DNA from: JAEVLT01 sp964484065
GTDB taxonomy: Bacteria > Bacillota > Bacilli > Bacillales > Cytobacillaceae
NCBI GenBank assembly: GCA_964484065.1
Contig: CAZAEW010000007.1
Coordinates: 32,957-96,956 of the forward strand
DNA length: 64,000 nucleotides
Direction of reading: 5' to 3'
A model generated the notes under the pieces. The model was given only the letters and a program-made list of their open reading frames with translations. It searched no databases and was not told the origin of the DNA. The translations under genes were made by a program, and so were the position numbers. Within the stretch, counting starts at the first letter, position 1. Each line of letters opens with the position of its first letter. Shown piece after piece: positions 51,549 to 59,536 of this stretch.

Positions 51549-52091
51549 ATGTTTAAAAAGCGAATAACAACTTCTTTATTAGCCGTTTCATTATTATCTG
51601 TGGGCGGTGAGGCCGCTTTTGCAAGCACAGTTCAGAACCAAGCGAATAGTGCTTTTGCCGGACAAAGTCAAAATGTTACAGGTTCCAAACTCAACAATTT
51701 ATCCCAGTTCCAGAATGTGAATAAAAATGTTCAGGCAGCCCAAATTGGAACGAATTCCGGGGCTGGACAGGGACAAGCCGGTAGCGTTACAAGCTCACAA
51801 GTTCAAGCGGGAACAACTCATGGTCCGGCCGTTTTTACCCAAAACGATTCGACAAGCTTAACTCTGGCTGATCAGCAAAAGGTTAAGGGTTCAACACAAA
51901 ACCAGACAACAAATGCTGGCAATTCTCAGGGCCAAACTACGATTGTTGATCAGCCAAGCCATGTTCTCCAAGGGGATATTAATCATACTGCTGCCATTCA
52001 GTTTCAAGTAGATATTGCCGGAGGTCCAAAGATTCAGCACCAACAGGCTCAGCAGAACTCAGCACAGCAAAATATTGCATTACCAAACTAA
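51549..52091 (+). CDS. Small secreted Gln-rich protein (companion of the curlin-like protein)
   Basis: 180 residues from ATG 51549 (GGAGAGGGG, 8 nt spacing). The signal peptide MFKKRITTSLLAVSLLSVGG leads to cleavage near AFA-ST. The mature part is rich in Q-x-Q and N-Q pairs (NQANSAFAGQSQNV, NSGAGQGQAG, AGNSQGQTT) in the style of the larger neighbour but with irregular spacing. The last ~40 residues (HQQAQQNSAQQNIALPN) are very Gln-rich. No anchor. By analogy with CsgB/CsgA it might nucleate or cap the larger protein's fibre, which is speculation. It has its own terminator and lacks the GTTCG promoter motif. Confidence 0.75.
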   Translation: MFKKRITTSLLAVSLLSVGGEAAFASTVQNQANSAFAGQSQNVTGSKLNNLSQFQNVNKNVQAAQIGTNSGAGQGQAGSVTSSQVQAGTTHGPAVFTQNDSTSLTLADQQKVKGSTQNQTTNAGNSQGQTTIVDQPSHVLQGDINHTAAIQFQVDIAGGPKIQHQQAQQNSAQQNIALPN

Positions 52092-52111
52092 AAAAATGAA
52101 TTGAGACGATG

Positions 52112-52149
52112 AAAGGAACCGTGGGTCAATCTGATCCTGGTTCCTTTTT
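52112..52149 (+). terminator. Terminator of the small Gln-rich protein gene
   Basis: AAAGGAACC (52112-52120) with GGTTCCTTT (52139-52147), ending in T residues. Confidence 0.85.
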
Positions 52150-52290
52150 GCGTTTTCAATTATACAAAAAAGAAGCTTAGTCTGAAGAATATCAATATTC
52201 TGAAATAATAATCAAAAACTATTAAATTACAAATAATAAAGTAATCATTTTTGCGGAAAAAGTTGGATTTGTTGATATATCTTGATTTCA

Positions 52291-52356
52291 TATCTCAAAA
52301 CGAGATAGATATATTAAAAATAATATATTGTTAATATATATAAAATGATATACAAT
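52291..52356 (+). promoter_or_regulatory. Probable gltT promoter in an AT-rich region with dyads
   Basis: TTGTTA (52328-52333), 17 bp, TACAAT (52351-52356). The palindrome TAATATATTGTTAATATATA (52321-52340) overlaps the -35, and TATCTC aaaac GAGATA (52291-52307, 5 bp loop) lies upstream. The rest of 52150-52473 is very AT-rich and shows nothing else. Confidence 0.5.
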
Positions 52357-52473
52357 GAATTTAAATTATTTTAAGAAAATTAATTGTTAATAATTTCACT
52401 AGTAAATATAGTGTTAAGCGGTTTTTTTAAGGCACCAACCAGTAAGTACTGCAAAAGAAAAGGAGTAGGACAG

Positions 52474-53724
52474 ATGAAAAGAATTAGTTTAGCTTGGCAA
52501 ATTTTCATTGGTTTAGTTCTCGGGATTGCTCTTGGCGCAATCTTTTACGGAAATCCGCATGTGGAGACCTATTTACAGCCAATTGGTACCATTTTCTTAC
52601 GGCTTATTAAAATGATTGTTGTTCCGATCGTCATTTCTTGTTTAGTCGTCGGAGTTGCAGGTACAGGAGATATGAAATCGCTGGGGAAACTTGGCGGCAA
52701 AACGCTGATTTATTTTGAAATCATTACCACTATTGCGATTGTTGTCGGACTTTTGATTGCGAATGTTGCTCACCCAGGTACTGGTGTTGACCGCACACAG
52801 CTCGTTAAATCAGACATGAGTGCGTATGTAACAACAGAAAAAGCAACAGAGTCACATTCGAAGATTGATACATTTGTTAATATTGTTCCTACCAATGTTG
52901 TTCAGGCATTTGCTAATGGCGATATGCTGGCAATCATCTTTTTCTCCGTAATGTTTGGACTTGGAGTAGCTGCAATTGGGGAAAAAGGGAAACCGATCAT
53001 CGCCTTTTTTAGAGGAACAGCAGATGCTATGTTCTTTGTAACCAACCAGATTATGAAGGTTGCTCCATTAGGAGTATTTGCTTTAATTGGTGTGACAGTT
53101 TCAAAATTTGGATTATCGTCATTAATACCGCTTGGAAAACTGGTTCTGACTGTGTATGGAGCCATGATCTTCTTTATCATTGTCGTTTTGGGACTAGTTG
53201 CTAAGATTGCAGGCTATAACATTTTTAAACTATTAGGCTATTTAAAAGATGAATTAATTTTAGGATATTCTACAGCCAGCTCGGAAACCGTCCTTCCAAG
53301 AATTATGGAGAAGATGGAAAGGATCGGCTGTCCAAAAGCCATTACTTCATTTGTTATTCCAACCGGTTATTCGTTTAATCTTGACGGATCGACTTTATAC
53401 CAAGCCATTGCGGCTTTATTTATCGCACAAATGTATGGAATTCATCTGAGCATCGGCCACCAAATAACATTGGTTCTGATTTTGATGTTAACTTCAAAAG
53501 GAATTGCAGGAGTTCCGGGCGTATCGATTGTCGTTCTTCTTTCAACATTAGGAAGTGTTGGCATCCCGGTCGAAGGTCTTGCCTTTATTCTGGGTGTTGA
53601 CCGTCTTCTTGATATGGCGCGTACGGCAGTAAATATTGTCGGCAACTCCCTGGCAGCGATCGTAATCTCAAAATGGGAAGGGCACAAATTGTCAGAGGGC
53701 CGTTCAGAGCAAAAAGCTGCTTAA
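52474..53724 (+). CDS. gltT: Proton/sodium-glutamate symporter GltT (DAACS family)
   Basis: 416 residues, about eight membrane helices plus two re-entrant loops. The signature stretch STASSETVLPRIMEKMERIG (first hairpin), SFNLDGSTLYQAIAALFIAQ (substrate/Na+ site) and LGVDRLLDMARTAVNIVGN fit Bacillus GltT closely. It imports glutamate/aspartate. The frame opens at 52384, but AAAAGGAG at 52458-52465 selects ATG 52474, which gives the family's usual MKR..LAWQIFIGL start. Confidence 0.92.
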   Translation: MKRISLAWQIFIGLVLGIALGAIFYGNPHVETYLQPIGTIFLRLIKMIVVPIVISCLVVGVAGTGDMKSLGKLGGKTLIYFEIITTIAIVVGLLIANVAHPGTGVDRTQLVKSDMSAYVTTEKATESHSKIDTFVNIVPTNVVQAFANGDMLAIIFFSVMFGLGVAAIGEKGKPIIAFFRGTADAMFFVTNQIMKVAPLGVFALIGVTVSKFGLSSLIPLGKLVLTVYGAMIFFIIVVLGLVAKIAGYNIFKLLGYLKDELILGYSTASSETVLPRIMEKMERIGCPKAITSFVIPTGYSFNLDGSTLYQAIAALFIAQMYGIHLSIGHQITLVLILMLTSKGIAGVPGVSIVVLLSTLGSVGIPVEGLAFILGVDRLLDMARTAVNIVGNSLAAIVISKWEGHKLSEGRSEQKAA

Positions 53725-53749
53725 ATTGATGCCTATAAAAACACAATAG

Positions 53750-53789
53750 AACTGCCATGCCTCAACAAGAGGCATGGCAGTTTTTTTAT
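53750..53789 (+). terminator. Terminator of gltT
   Basis: A perfect 14 bp stem, AACTGCCATGCCTC (53750-53763) with GAGGCATGGCAGTT (53769-53782), then T6. Confidence 0.93.
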
Positions 53790-53817
53790 AAATAAAGAAA
53801 GTATAAAAGTTTGGACT

Positions 53818-54068
53818 TAGAGAAATGTCCAGCTTCACAAGAATAAGCTTCGGAAGCGAAGCATCGCACGAAGGAAAAGCTTTAGCTTTTTCGAGGAGCG
53901 CCTAGCCCCTCAGGGTCAAATAACCTTCGGCCCAAAAAGTCAAAGTGCGGACTTTTTGGGCCGAAGAACATTTGACCATCGGGGCTGAGCACTAAGGGAT
54001 GCTACTTTGATATTACATCGCAAGAACAAGCTGTGCTTGTTCTGAAGGCGCTTGCGCTTTTCTTATTA
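53818..54068. repeat. Interspersed structured intergenic element (~250 bp)
   Basis: The strings GTCCAGCTTC, GGAGCGCCTAGCCCCTC, GGTCAAATAACCTTCGG and GGCGCTTGCGCTTTTCTT are familiar to me from an abundant interspersed element of Bacillus intergenic regions. The core folds strongly: a 17 bp perfect stem (53925-53941 / 53950-53966) inside GGTCAAAT (53914-53921) / ATTTGACC (53970-53977) and AGCCCC/GGGGCT. No coding potential. Confidence 0.7.
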
Positions 54069-54218
54069 TCTCCAAAAGTATAAGGGGAATTACGCCTCTG
54101 TCTTCGCCTTTAAGATTCGCCAATCGTAAGTTTTCTTTAAAAATTTTTTCGTGCAGTGGGCAAAGCTCTCATAATCTAAGACTTCATCAGCATATAGAAT
54201 AACAAGGAGGGTTTTCTT

Positions 54219-54608
54219 GTGCTGCTTAGAAAATATTTATCACTATTAGGAGTTGGGTCAGCAAAAATTGATTTAATTCTGGAAAAGGAAACGTACCGGC
54301 CGGGGGATTCTGTAAAAGGGTACTTTTTGATAACAGGCGGGACAATTGAGCAAAAAATAAAACAAATTGATTGTGATTTGGTGCAAACCGACAAAAAACA
54401 GGGAATCGAGAAAATTATTAAAACCACATCCATCCAAAACTCCGCCATTATTTCTTCCGAAGAATCCAATAAAATCCCATTTGTGTTCCAGCTTCCTGTT
54501 ACTGTATCCGTTTCATCTAAAGTTATTTCATATCGTTTTACCACCAGACTTACGTTTTATAAAGGATTGGAAAGCAGAGATCAAGATTTTATTAAAATCA
54601 TCCCATAA
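54219..54608 (+). CDS. Short Spo0M-like (sporulation control) protein
   Basis: 129 residues from GTG 54219 (AAGGAGG, 8 nt spacing). The arrestin-like start LGVGSAKIDLILEKETYRPG, GYFLITGGTIEQKIKQIDCD and IPFVFQLPVTVSVSS match the N-terminal domain of Spo0M, which is about 258 residues in B. subtilis. Only the first arrestin-like domain is present. The frame closes cleanly with no related downstream sequence in the next 140 bp, so this is either a natural short variant or an old truncation. Spo0M influences sporulation and cell-envelope events, mechanism unsettled. Confidence 0.75.
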   Translation: MLLRKYLSLLGVGSAKIDLILEKETYRPGDSVKGYFLITGGTIEQKIKQIDCDLVQTDKKQGIEKIIKTTSIQNSAIISSEESNKIPFVFQLPVTVSVSSKVISYRFTTRLTFYKGLESRDQDFIKIIP

Positions 54609-54686
54609 ATCCAGGGTGGCACTTTCCCATTTGTCAGCAATTATAGCGGAGGTGGCACCCGAATCTTTAAAAAATGAATAAAACTC

Positions 54687-54733
54687 TTGCTAAAACTAAT
54701 AACGTTAGTTATTATAAAACTAATATAGTTAGT
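54687..54733 (+). promoter_or_regulatory. Promoter with twin TetR-type operators
   Basis: TTGCTA (54687-54692), 17 bp, TATTAT (54710-54715). A 15 bp palindromic site ACTAATAACGTTAGT (54695-54709) fills the spacer, and a second, ACTAATATAGTTAGT (54719-54733), follows the -10; consensus ACTAA-N5-TTAGT, centres 24 bp apart. This is the expected autoregulatory site for the TetR protein encoded second in the operon. Confidence 0.85.
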
Positions 54734-54751
54734 TAAAAGGAGCTGATCATC

Positions 54752-55465
54752 GTGAGAGTAATGAAAAACCGTTTTTTATATCAAATTACCTTTATGCCAA
54801 ACTTTTTTCCGGTGAACTGCTATTTTGTTGAAGAAGAAAAAGGATTAACATTAATTGATGCAGCTCTTCCATACAGTTCAAAAGGTATCCTTAAGGCAGC
54901 GCAAGATATTGGAAAGCCGATTACAAAAATTGTTTTAACACATGCTCATGATGATCATGTTGGCTCGTTAGATTTGCTTAAAGAAGAACTTGGTGATGTT
55001 CCTGTTTATATCTCAAAACGGGATTCCAGATTAATGGAGGGAGACAGATCACTGGATTCTGATGAGGAACAGACTCCTATTAAAGGAGGGGTTCCGAAAA
55101 AGTTAAAAACGAGAGCAACGGACCTTTTAAAGGACGGAGACAAAGTGGGTTCATTAACAGCAATCGAAACACCTGGACATACGCCGGGCTCGATGTCATT
55201 CTTTGATTCGAGAACAAAAGCACTCATTGCCGGAGATGCCATTCAAGCAAGAGGAGGGATAGCGGTAGCGGGAGATGTGAAACTGCTGTTTCCGTTCCCG
55301 GCTTTTGCAACCTGGAGTAAAAAAGCAGCATTAATAAGCGCTAAAAAAATTGCAGCCTTTAACCCCGAACTGCTTGCAGTGGGTCATGGAGACCTTGTCG
55401 TAAATCCGGTAGATGCGATTGAAAAAGCAATTTTAAGTCTTGAGAAAAAAATAGGATTGAGGTAG
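54752..55465 (+). CDS. Metallo-beta-lactamase fold hydrolase
   Basis: 237 residues from GTG 54752 (AAGGAGC, 7 nt). The metal-binding HxHxDH motif is HAHDDH (64-69). Further ligands are the His in ETPGHTPGSM, the Asp in ALIAGDAI, and a C-terminal His in LAVGHGD. This is the glyoxalase II/lactonase-like branch, so substrates could be thioesters or lactones. It forms a two-gene operon with a TetR regulator (6 nt gap) and presumably removes or responds to the ligand sensed by that regulator (inference). Confidence 0.88.
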   Translation: MRVMKNRFLYQITFMPNFFPVNCYFVEEEKGLTLIDAALPYSSKGILKAAQDIGKPITKIVLTHAHDDHVGSLDLLKEELGDVPVYISKRDSRLMEGDRSLDSDEEQTPIKGGVPKKLKTRATDLLKDGDKVGSLTAIETPGHTPGSMSFFDSRTKALIAGDAIQARGGIAVAGDVKLLFPFPAFATWSKKAALISAKKIAAFNPELLAVGHGDLVVNPVDAIEKAILSLEKKIGLR

Positions 55466-55471
55466 AAATAG

Positions 55472-56050
55472 ATGGCGCGGCCAAAAGTAGCACTCGATTT
55501 GGAAAAAATTATTGCAGCAGCTGGGGAGATTGCCGATCAGCAGGGGGTTCAGGAGGTAACGCTCGCCAATCTGGCAAAGAAATTAGCGATCCGGCCCCCG
55601 TCATTATATAACCATTTTGACGGGCTGACAGGATTAAGAAAGGAATTAGCTGTCTACGGGTATAACCTGCTCTATAGAGAACTGGTTGAGGCGGCGATAG
55701 GAAAGTCCGGTGAAGAAGCCATTATGGAGTTGAGCAAAGCTTACATTCATTTTTCCAGAAAGCACCCGGGCGTTTATGAAGCCGCTTTATTTGCGCCGGA
55801 TATGAAGGATCCGGATGTTCAGCAGGCCGCGGGAAAAATTGTGGACTTGACCATCCGCGTTCTGCAAGTCTTTCATATGGAAGAAGAAAGGGCATTGCAT
55901 GCTGTAAGGGGTTTTCGCAGTTTACTGCATGGCTTTGCTTCCCTTGAACAAAAAGGGGGTTTTAAACTTGGCATTGATATAGATACAAGCATAGACGTGA
56001 ACGTCAAAGCTTTCCTTGCCGGGATAAAAGAACTAAAAAGCAGCTTGTGA
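55472..56050 (+). CDS. TetR-family transcriptional regulator
   Basis: 192 residues. N-terminal TetR helix-turn-helix (EVTLANLAKKLAIRPPSLYN, HFDGLTGLRKEL), then a C-terminal ligand domain of the WHG type (HPGVYEAALFAPD, RGFRSLLHGFASLEQKGGF). It should repress the MBL-tetR operon through the two ACTAA-N5-TTAGT sites upstream. The ligand is unknown. Confidence 0.9.
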   Translation: MARPKVALDLEKIIAAAGEIADQQGVQEVTLANLAKKLAIRPPSLYNHFDGLTGLRKELAVYGYNLLYRELVEAAIGKSGEEAIMELSKAYIHFSRKHPGVYEAALFAPDMKDPDVQQAAGKIVDLTIRVLQVFHMEEERALHAVRGFRSLLHGFASLEQKGGFKLGIDIDTSIDVNVKAFLAGIKELKSSL

Positions 56051-56091
56051 GCCAATTATTATGAATAGATTGCATGTATGCTAAACAAGAA

Positions 56092-56130
56092 AGATCTGTC
56101 CTGTCGTTATAATGGTCAGATCTATTTTAT
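56092..56130 (+). terminator. Terminator of the MBL-TetR operon
   Basis: AGATCTG (56092-56098) with CAGATCT (56117-56123) and a following ATTTTATTTT. Long 18 nt loop. Confidence 0.6.
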
Positions 56131-56338
56131 TTTACAAAAATGTCTTAAGGTAAATCTGCTTCCAAAATAAATATCTATTTTCGAACTTCTTGATATTTCA
56201 TGGTTTAAAATAGATATAAATCAGCAACTTTCTGTATAATGACAATGACAGAAATTCATTTAATTTATTTTTCTATTTTATGATATACGTGTATCATTAT
56301 TTTTTTGGAATACTATTACTATGCAGGGAGGGAAAAAA

Positions 56339-57205
56339 GTGGAACCGATTATTTGCTTAGAGCATGTGCTTTTTTCCTATAAAATGAATGAAAAAATGTC
56401 TGTACCCGTTCTCAATGACATCTCTTTTTCCATTTTTCCGGGGGAATATGTGGCGATTATTGGCCATAACGGCTCAGGTAAATCGACGCTTTCCAAACAT
56501 TTTAACGGTTTGTTGAAACCAGACTCGGGGGATGTGTGGATTCACGGGCTTAATACAAAGGATGAAGGCAACAAAAGAGAGATCCGCAAGGCTGTGGGTA
56601 TGGTCTTCCAGCATCCAGATAATCAAATTGTAGCCACAATTGTCGAGGAGGATATTGCCTTCGGTTTGGAGAATATTTGCGTGCCTCGAGATGAAATGAT
56701 CAGGCGGATAGACGAGGCGCTGGATGTTGTGAAAATGGCTGAGTTTCGTAAAAGACCGCCGCATCACTTATCGGGCGGGCAAAAACAAAGGGTGGCTATT
56801 GCTGGAGTGCTGGCTATGCAGCCTGATTGCATCGTATTTGATGAAGCAACAAGCATGCTTGACAGTTTTGGCAGGAAAGAAGTCCTGCAGGTGATGAGAA
56901 AAATGAACAATATGGGCATGACGATCGTTACCGTCACACATCGGATGTCGGAGGCTGCTGAGGCAGACCGGATTATTGTGATTGAGGACGGACAAGTCGT
57001 CATGGATGCACCGCCAAGAGAGATTTTTAAACATAAAAAGGAACTGGAAGAGCTTCAATTAGATGTTCCGGCGGCAAGTCAAATGGCGGAAATGATTCAT
57101 CAGCAATTTCCGGAATTTGCCCTTGAGATCATTCAAGAGGATGAACTCATTTCGGAAGTAGTAAGGTGCAAAAGATCAGGGGGTATTGACACTGGACGGG
57201 CCTAA
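56339..57205 (+). CDS. ecfA1: ECF transporter ATPase EcfA1
   Basis: 288 residues from GTG 56339; GGAGGG at 56326-56331 fits this start better than the in-frame ATG at 56321. Walker A GHNGSGKST, Q-loop FQHPDNQIV, signature LSGGQKQR and Walker B IVFDEATSML are present. The Q-loop HPDNQ is characteristic of EcfA. With EcfA2, EcfT and an S component it powers uptake of a vitamin or other micronutrient. A TATAAT at 56235-56240 is the likely -10 of the operon. It overlaps ecfA2 by 20 nt. This is an extra ECF operon with its own S component, since housekeeping ecfA1A2T usually sits with ribosomal genes. Confidence 0.88.
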   Translation: MEPIICLEHVLFSYKMNEKMSVPVLNDISFSIFPGEYVAIIGHNGSGKSTLSKHFNGLLKPDSGDVWIHGLNTKDEGNKREIRKAVGMVFQHPDNQIVATIVEEDIAFGLENICVPRDEMIRRIDEALDVVKMAEFRKRPPHHLSGGQKQRVAIAGVLAMQPDCIVFDEATSMLDSFGRKEVLQVMRKMNNMGMTIVTVTHRMSEAAEADRIIVIEDGQVVMDAPPREIFKHKKELEELQLDVPAASQMAEMIHQQFPEFALEIIQEDELISEVVRCKRSGGIDTGRA

Positions 57206-58127
57206 CAAACCAATCATTGAGGTGAAGGATTTAGTACATACCTATATGAAAAACACACCGATGGAGCATGTTGCTTTAAAGGGTGTCAATATGTATGTCG
57301 AGGAAGGGGAATGTATTGCAATCATTGGCCATACCGGTTCAGGAAAATCCACGCTGATTCAGCATTTGAATGGGCTGATGCGTCCTGAATCCGGTAAAGT
57401 CATTATTGATGGGCAGGATTTATCGAAGAAAGCTGCTGACTTAAAAACGTTACGGAGAAAAGTTGGGCTTGTTTTTCAAAATCCAGAAGATCAAATTTTT
57501 GAAAAAATCATTGGAGATGATATCGCTTACGGTCCATTTAAGCTCGGATTGCCATTAAAAGAGGTAAGAGAGCGGGTAAAATGGGCGATGGGTGTTGTCG
57601 GTTTGGACTTTGAAGAAATGAAGGACCGCCAGACGTTTGCCTTAAGCGGCGGGCAGAAGCGGAAAGTGGCATTAGCAGGAATCCTGGCGTTGAAGCCGAA
57701 AATCCTGGTTTTGGATGAGCCGACAGCAGGCTTAGACCCGCGATCACGAAATGAGCTCCTTGATAAAATTAAATTTCTAAATAAGGAAGAGAAGTTAACG
57801 GTTGTCTTTGTGTCGCACAATATGGAAGAAGTCGCATTTTTAGCGGACCGCATTTTTGTTATGGCAGGCGGCAAAAATGTGCTTTCCGGCACACCAAAAG
57901 AAGTGTTTTCAGATAAAGAAAAGCTTGAGCGTTTTCAAATTGGAACACCGGAGACGGTCCAAGTTCTCTACCGTTTATCGGATCTCGGTTACGATGTCAA
58001 TCCATCTGCCTTTACCATTGAGCAGGCCTCGGCAGAAATTATCGGGCTTCTTCGCGCTGAAAATTCGGGGGAACAAAGCCGTAATACGTCAAATGAAGAG
58101 GGGGGGCACCATGTCCAGCGAGTTTGA
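57186..58127 (+). CDS. ecfA2: ECF transporter ATPase EcfA2
   Basis: 313 residues if started at TTG 57186. AGGGGG at 57178-57183 is only 2 nt away from it and would suit a CTG at 57192 better, so the start is uncertain by two codons. Walker A GHTGSGKST, Q-loop FQNPEDQIF, signature LSGGQKRK and Walker B LVLDEPTAGLD are intact, as is the switch His in VSHN. The C-terminus extends about 30 residues beyond the usual end and overlaps ecfT by 17 nt. Confidence 0.88.
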   Translation: MTLDGPNKPIIEVKDLVHTYMKNTPMEHVALKGVNMYVEEGECIAIIGHTGSGKSTLIQHLNGLMRPESGKVIIDGQDLSKKAADLKTLRRKVGLVFQNPEDQIFEKIIGDDIAYGPFKLGLPLKEVRERVKWAMGVVGLDFEEMKDRQTFALSGGQKRKVALAGILALKPKILVLDEPTAGLDPRSRNELLDKIKFLNKEEKLTVVFVSHNMEEVAFLADRIFVMAGGKNVLSGTPKEVFSDKEKLERFQIGTPETVQVLYRLSDLGYDVNPSAFTIEQASAEIIGLLRAENSGEQSRNTSNEEGGHHVQRV

Positions 58128-58953
58128 ATTAACACGCAATATTACGATTGGACAGTATATACCTGCAGACTCGTTTATCCATCGATTGGATCCAAGAATT
58201 AAGCTGTTTGTGTTTATTGTTCTCGTTTTGGCGATAGCCCTTAACGCCAGTTATCTTGGAAATGCCATCGGACTAATTCTTTCATTTTATTTGTTTTGGG
58301 CATCGCGGATTCCAATCAGTTACGGATTATCCGGTGTAAAACCGGCCATTCCCTTTATCATTGTTTTAGCGGTTCTGCAGCTTTTATTTCAGGGACAGCT
58401 TTTTCCGGGAGGAACGGTTCTTGTTCATTATGGATTTATTCTGATTACGAGCGACAGCATTCGCTTAGTGATTGTTTCTGCCGTCCGTTTTGTGGAGATT
58501 ATTTTTCTTAGCAGTGTGCTGACATTATCTACTTCCACCACGGAATTAACCCATGCGATACAAAGCTTATTGAGCCCGCTGCGAAAGATTCGCTTCCCGG
58601 TTCATGAAGTTTCACTCATTACAACCATCGCGATCCGCTTTGTTCCGACGTTTGCAATGGAAATGGAAAAAATGATGAAAGCGCAAGCTTCAAGGGGAGC
58701 GGATTTTGGCACAGGCGGCTGGTGGAGAATCATTCAGCGGACGAAGGAAATGTTTCCGATTATCATTCCTTTGTTTAATACTGCTTTGTCAAGAGCGGAG
58801 GATCTGGTTCTTGCGATGGAGTCACGATGTTATACACCCGGCGGAGAAAGAACAGCTTTCTTAGTTTATAAAGCCGGATTAAAAGATTATCTCTTTTTGA
58901 TCGTTGGATTATTGCTGGCACTCTTATTATTTTTCTATAAATTTCCGTATTAA
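58111..58953 (+). CDS. ecfT: ECF transporter transmembrane protein EcfT
   Basis: 280 residues from ATG 58111 (GAGGGGGGG). Conserved start ITIGQYIPADSFIHRLDPRI and the ATPase-coupling helices with the two Ala-Arg-Gly-type motifs (here QASRGADF and ESRCYTPGGERT). Five to six membrane helices. The same frame is open back to 57856 but there it only shadows ecfA2. Confidence 0.9.
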   Translation: MSSEFELTRNITIGQYIPADSFIHRLDPRIKLFVFIVLVLAIALNASYLGNAIGLILSFYLFWASRIPISYGLSGVKPAIPFIIVLAVLQLLFQGQLFPGGTVLVHYGFILITSDSIRLVIVSAVRFVEIIFLSSVLTLSTSTTELTHAIQSLLSPLRKIRFPVHEVSLITTIAIRFVPTFAMEMEKMMKAQASRGADFGTGGWWRIIQRTKEMFPIIIPLFNTALSRAEDLVLAMESRCYTPGGERTAFLVYKAGLKDYLFLIVGLLLALLLFFYKFPY

Positions 58954-58981
58954 AAAAGAAAAAATCAGGAGGAAAGACGAT

Positions 58982-59536
58982 ATGAAAAAGTCATTGACGG
59001 TGCGTGATATCGTCATCGCAGGTGTTTTAGGGGCGGTTGCCATCCTTTTAGGTGTAACAAGGCTCGGATATATCCCTGTTCCAACAGCGGCAGGCAACGC
59101 GACAATTATGCACATTCCCGCTATTATTGGCGGAATCATGCAGGGACCGGTTGTCGGCCTCATTGTTGGAGCCATTTTTGGAGTATCTTCCTTTTTAAAT
59201 GCGACAGTGCCATTATTTAAGGATCCCCTGGTAGCCATTTTGCCGCGCCTTTTTATCGGGGTAGTGGCATGGCTTGCATACGCAGGTCTGCGCCGCAGGA
59301 GTGAAGTCGCTGCAGTGGCGGTCTCCGCCTTTTTAGGTACAATGACCAATACTGCACTTGTCTTAACCATGGCAGTTGTCAGAAAATACATGGCGGCAAA
59401 GGTTGCCTGGACCGTTGCGATCACAAACGGACTTCCGGAAGCCATTGTGGGCATGATCGTTACACTTGCTGTTGTTTTATCATGGAAGCAAATCGGGAAA
59501 AATAAAAAGTCCAAGATATCGGATGATGTGGAATAA
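58982..59536 (+). CDS. ECF transporter S component (substrate-binding membrane protein)
   Basis: 184 residues, six predicted membrane helices, start fixed by AGGAGG. The N-terminal pattern VRDIVIAGVLGAVAILLG and PVPTAAGNATIMHIPAIIGG is typical of S components of the ThiW/PanT-like group, whose substrates include thiamine precursors and pantothenate. I cannot fix the substrate. The stop codon overlaps the start of the peptidase gene (TAATG), so transporter and peptidase are made together, a hint that the imported compound or its source is a beta-alanine amide or similar (inference). Confidence 0.85.
   Translation: MKKSLTVRDIVIAGVLGAVAILLGVTRLGYIPVPTAAGNATIMHIPAIIGGIMQGPVVGLIVGAIFGVSSFLNATVPLFKDPLVAILPRLFIGVVAWLAYAGLRRRSEVAAVAVSAFLGTMTNTALVLTMAVVRKYMAAKVAWTVAITNGLPEAIVGMIVTLAVVLSWKQIGKNKKSKISDDVE

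Noticed and set aside
54219..54608. Spo0M-like gene as a frameshifted pseudogene
   Set aside because: The following 140 bp show no sequence like the missing second half, and the frame has a proper ribosome site and stop, so I treat it as a short natural form.
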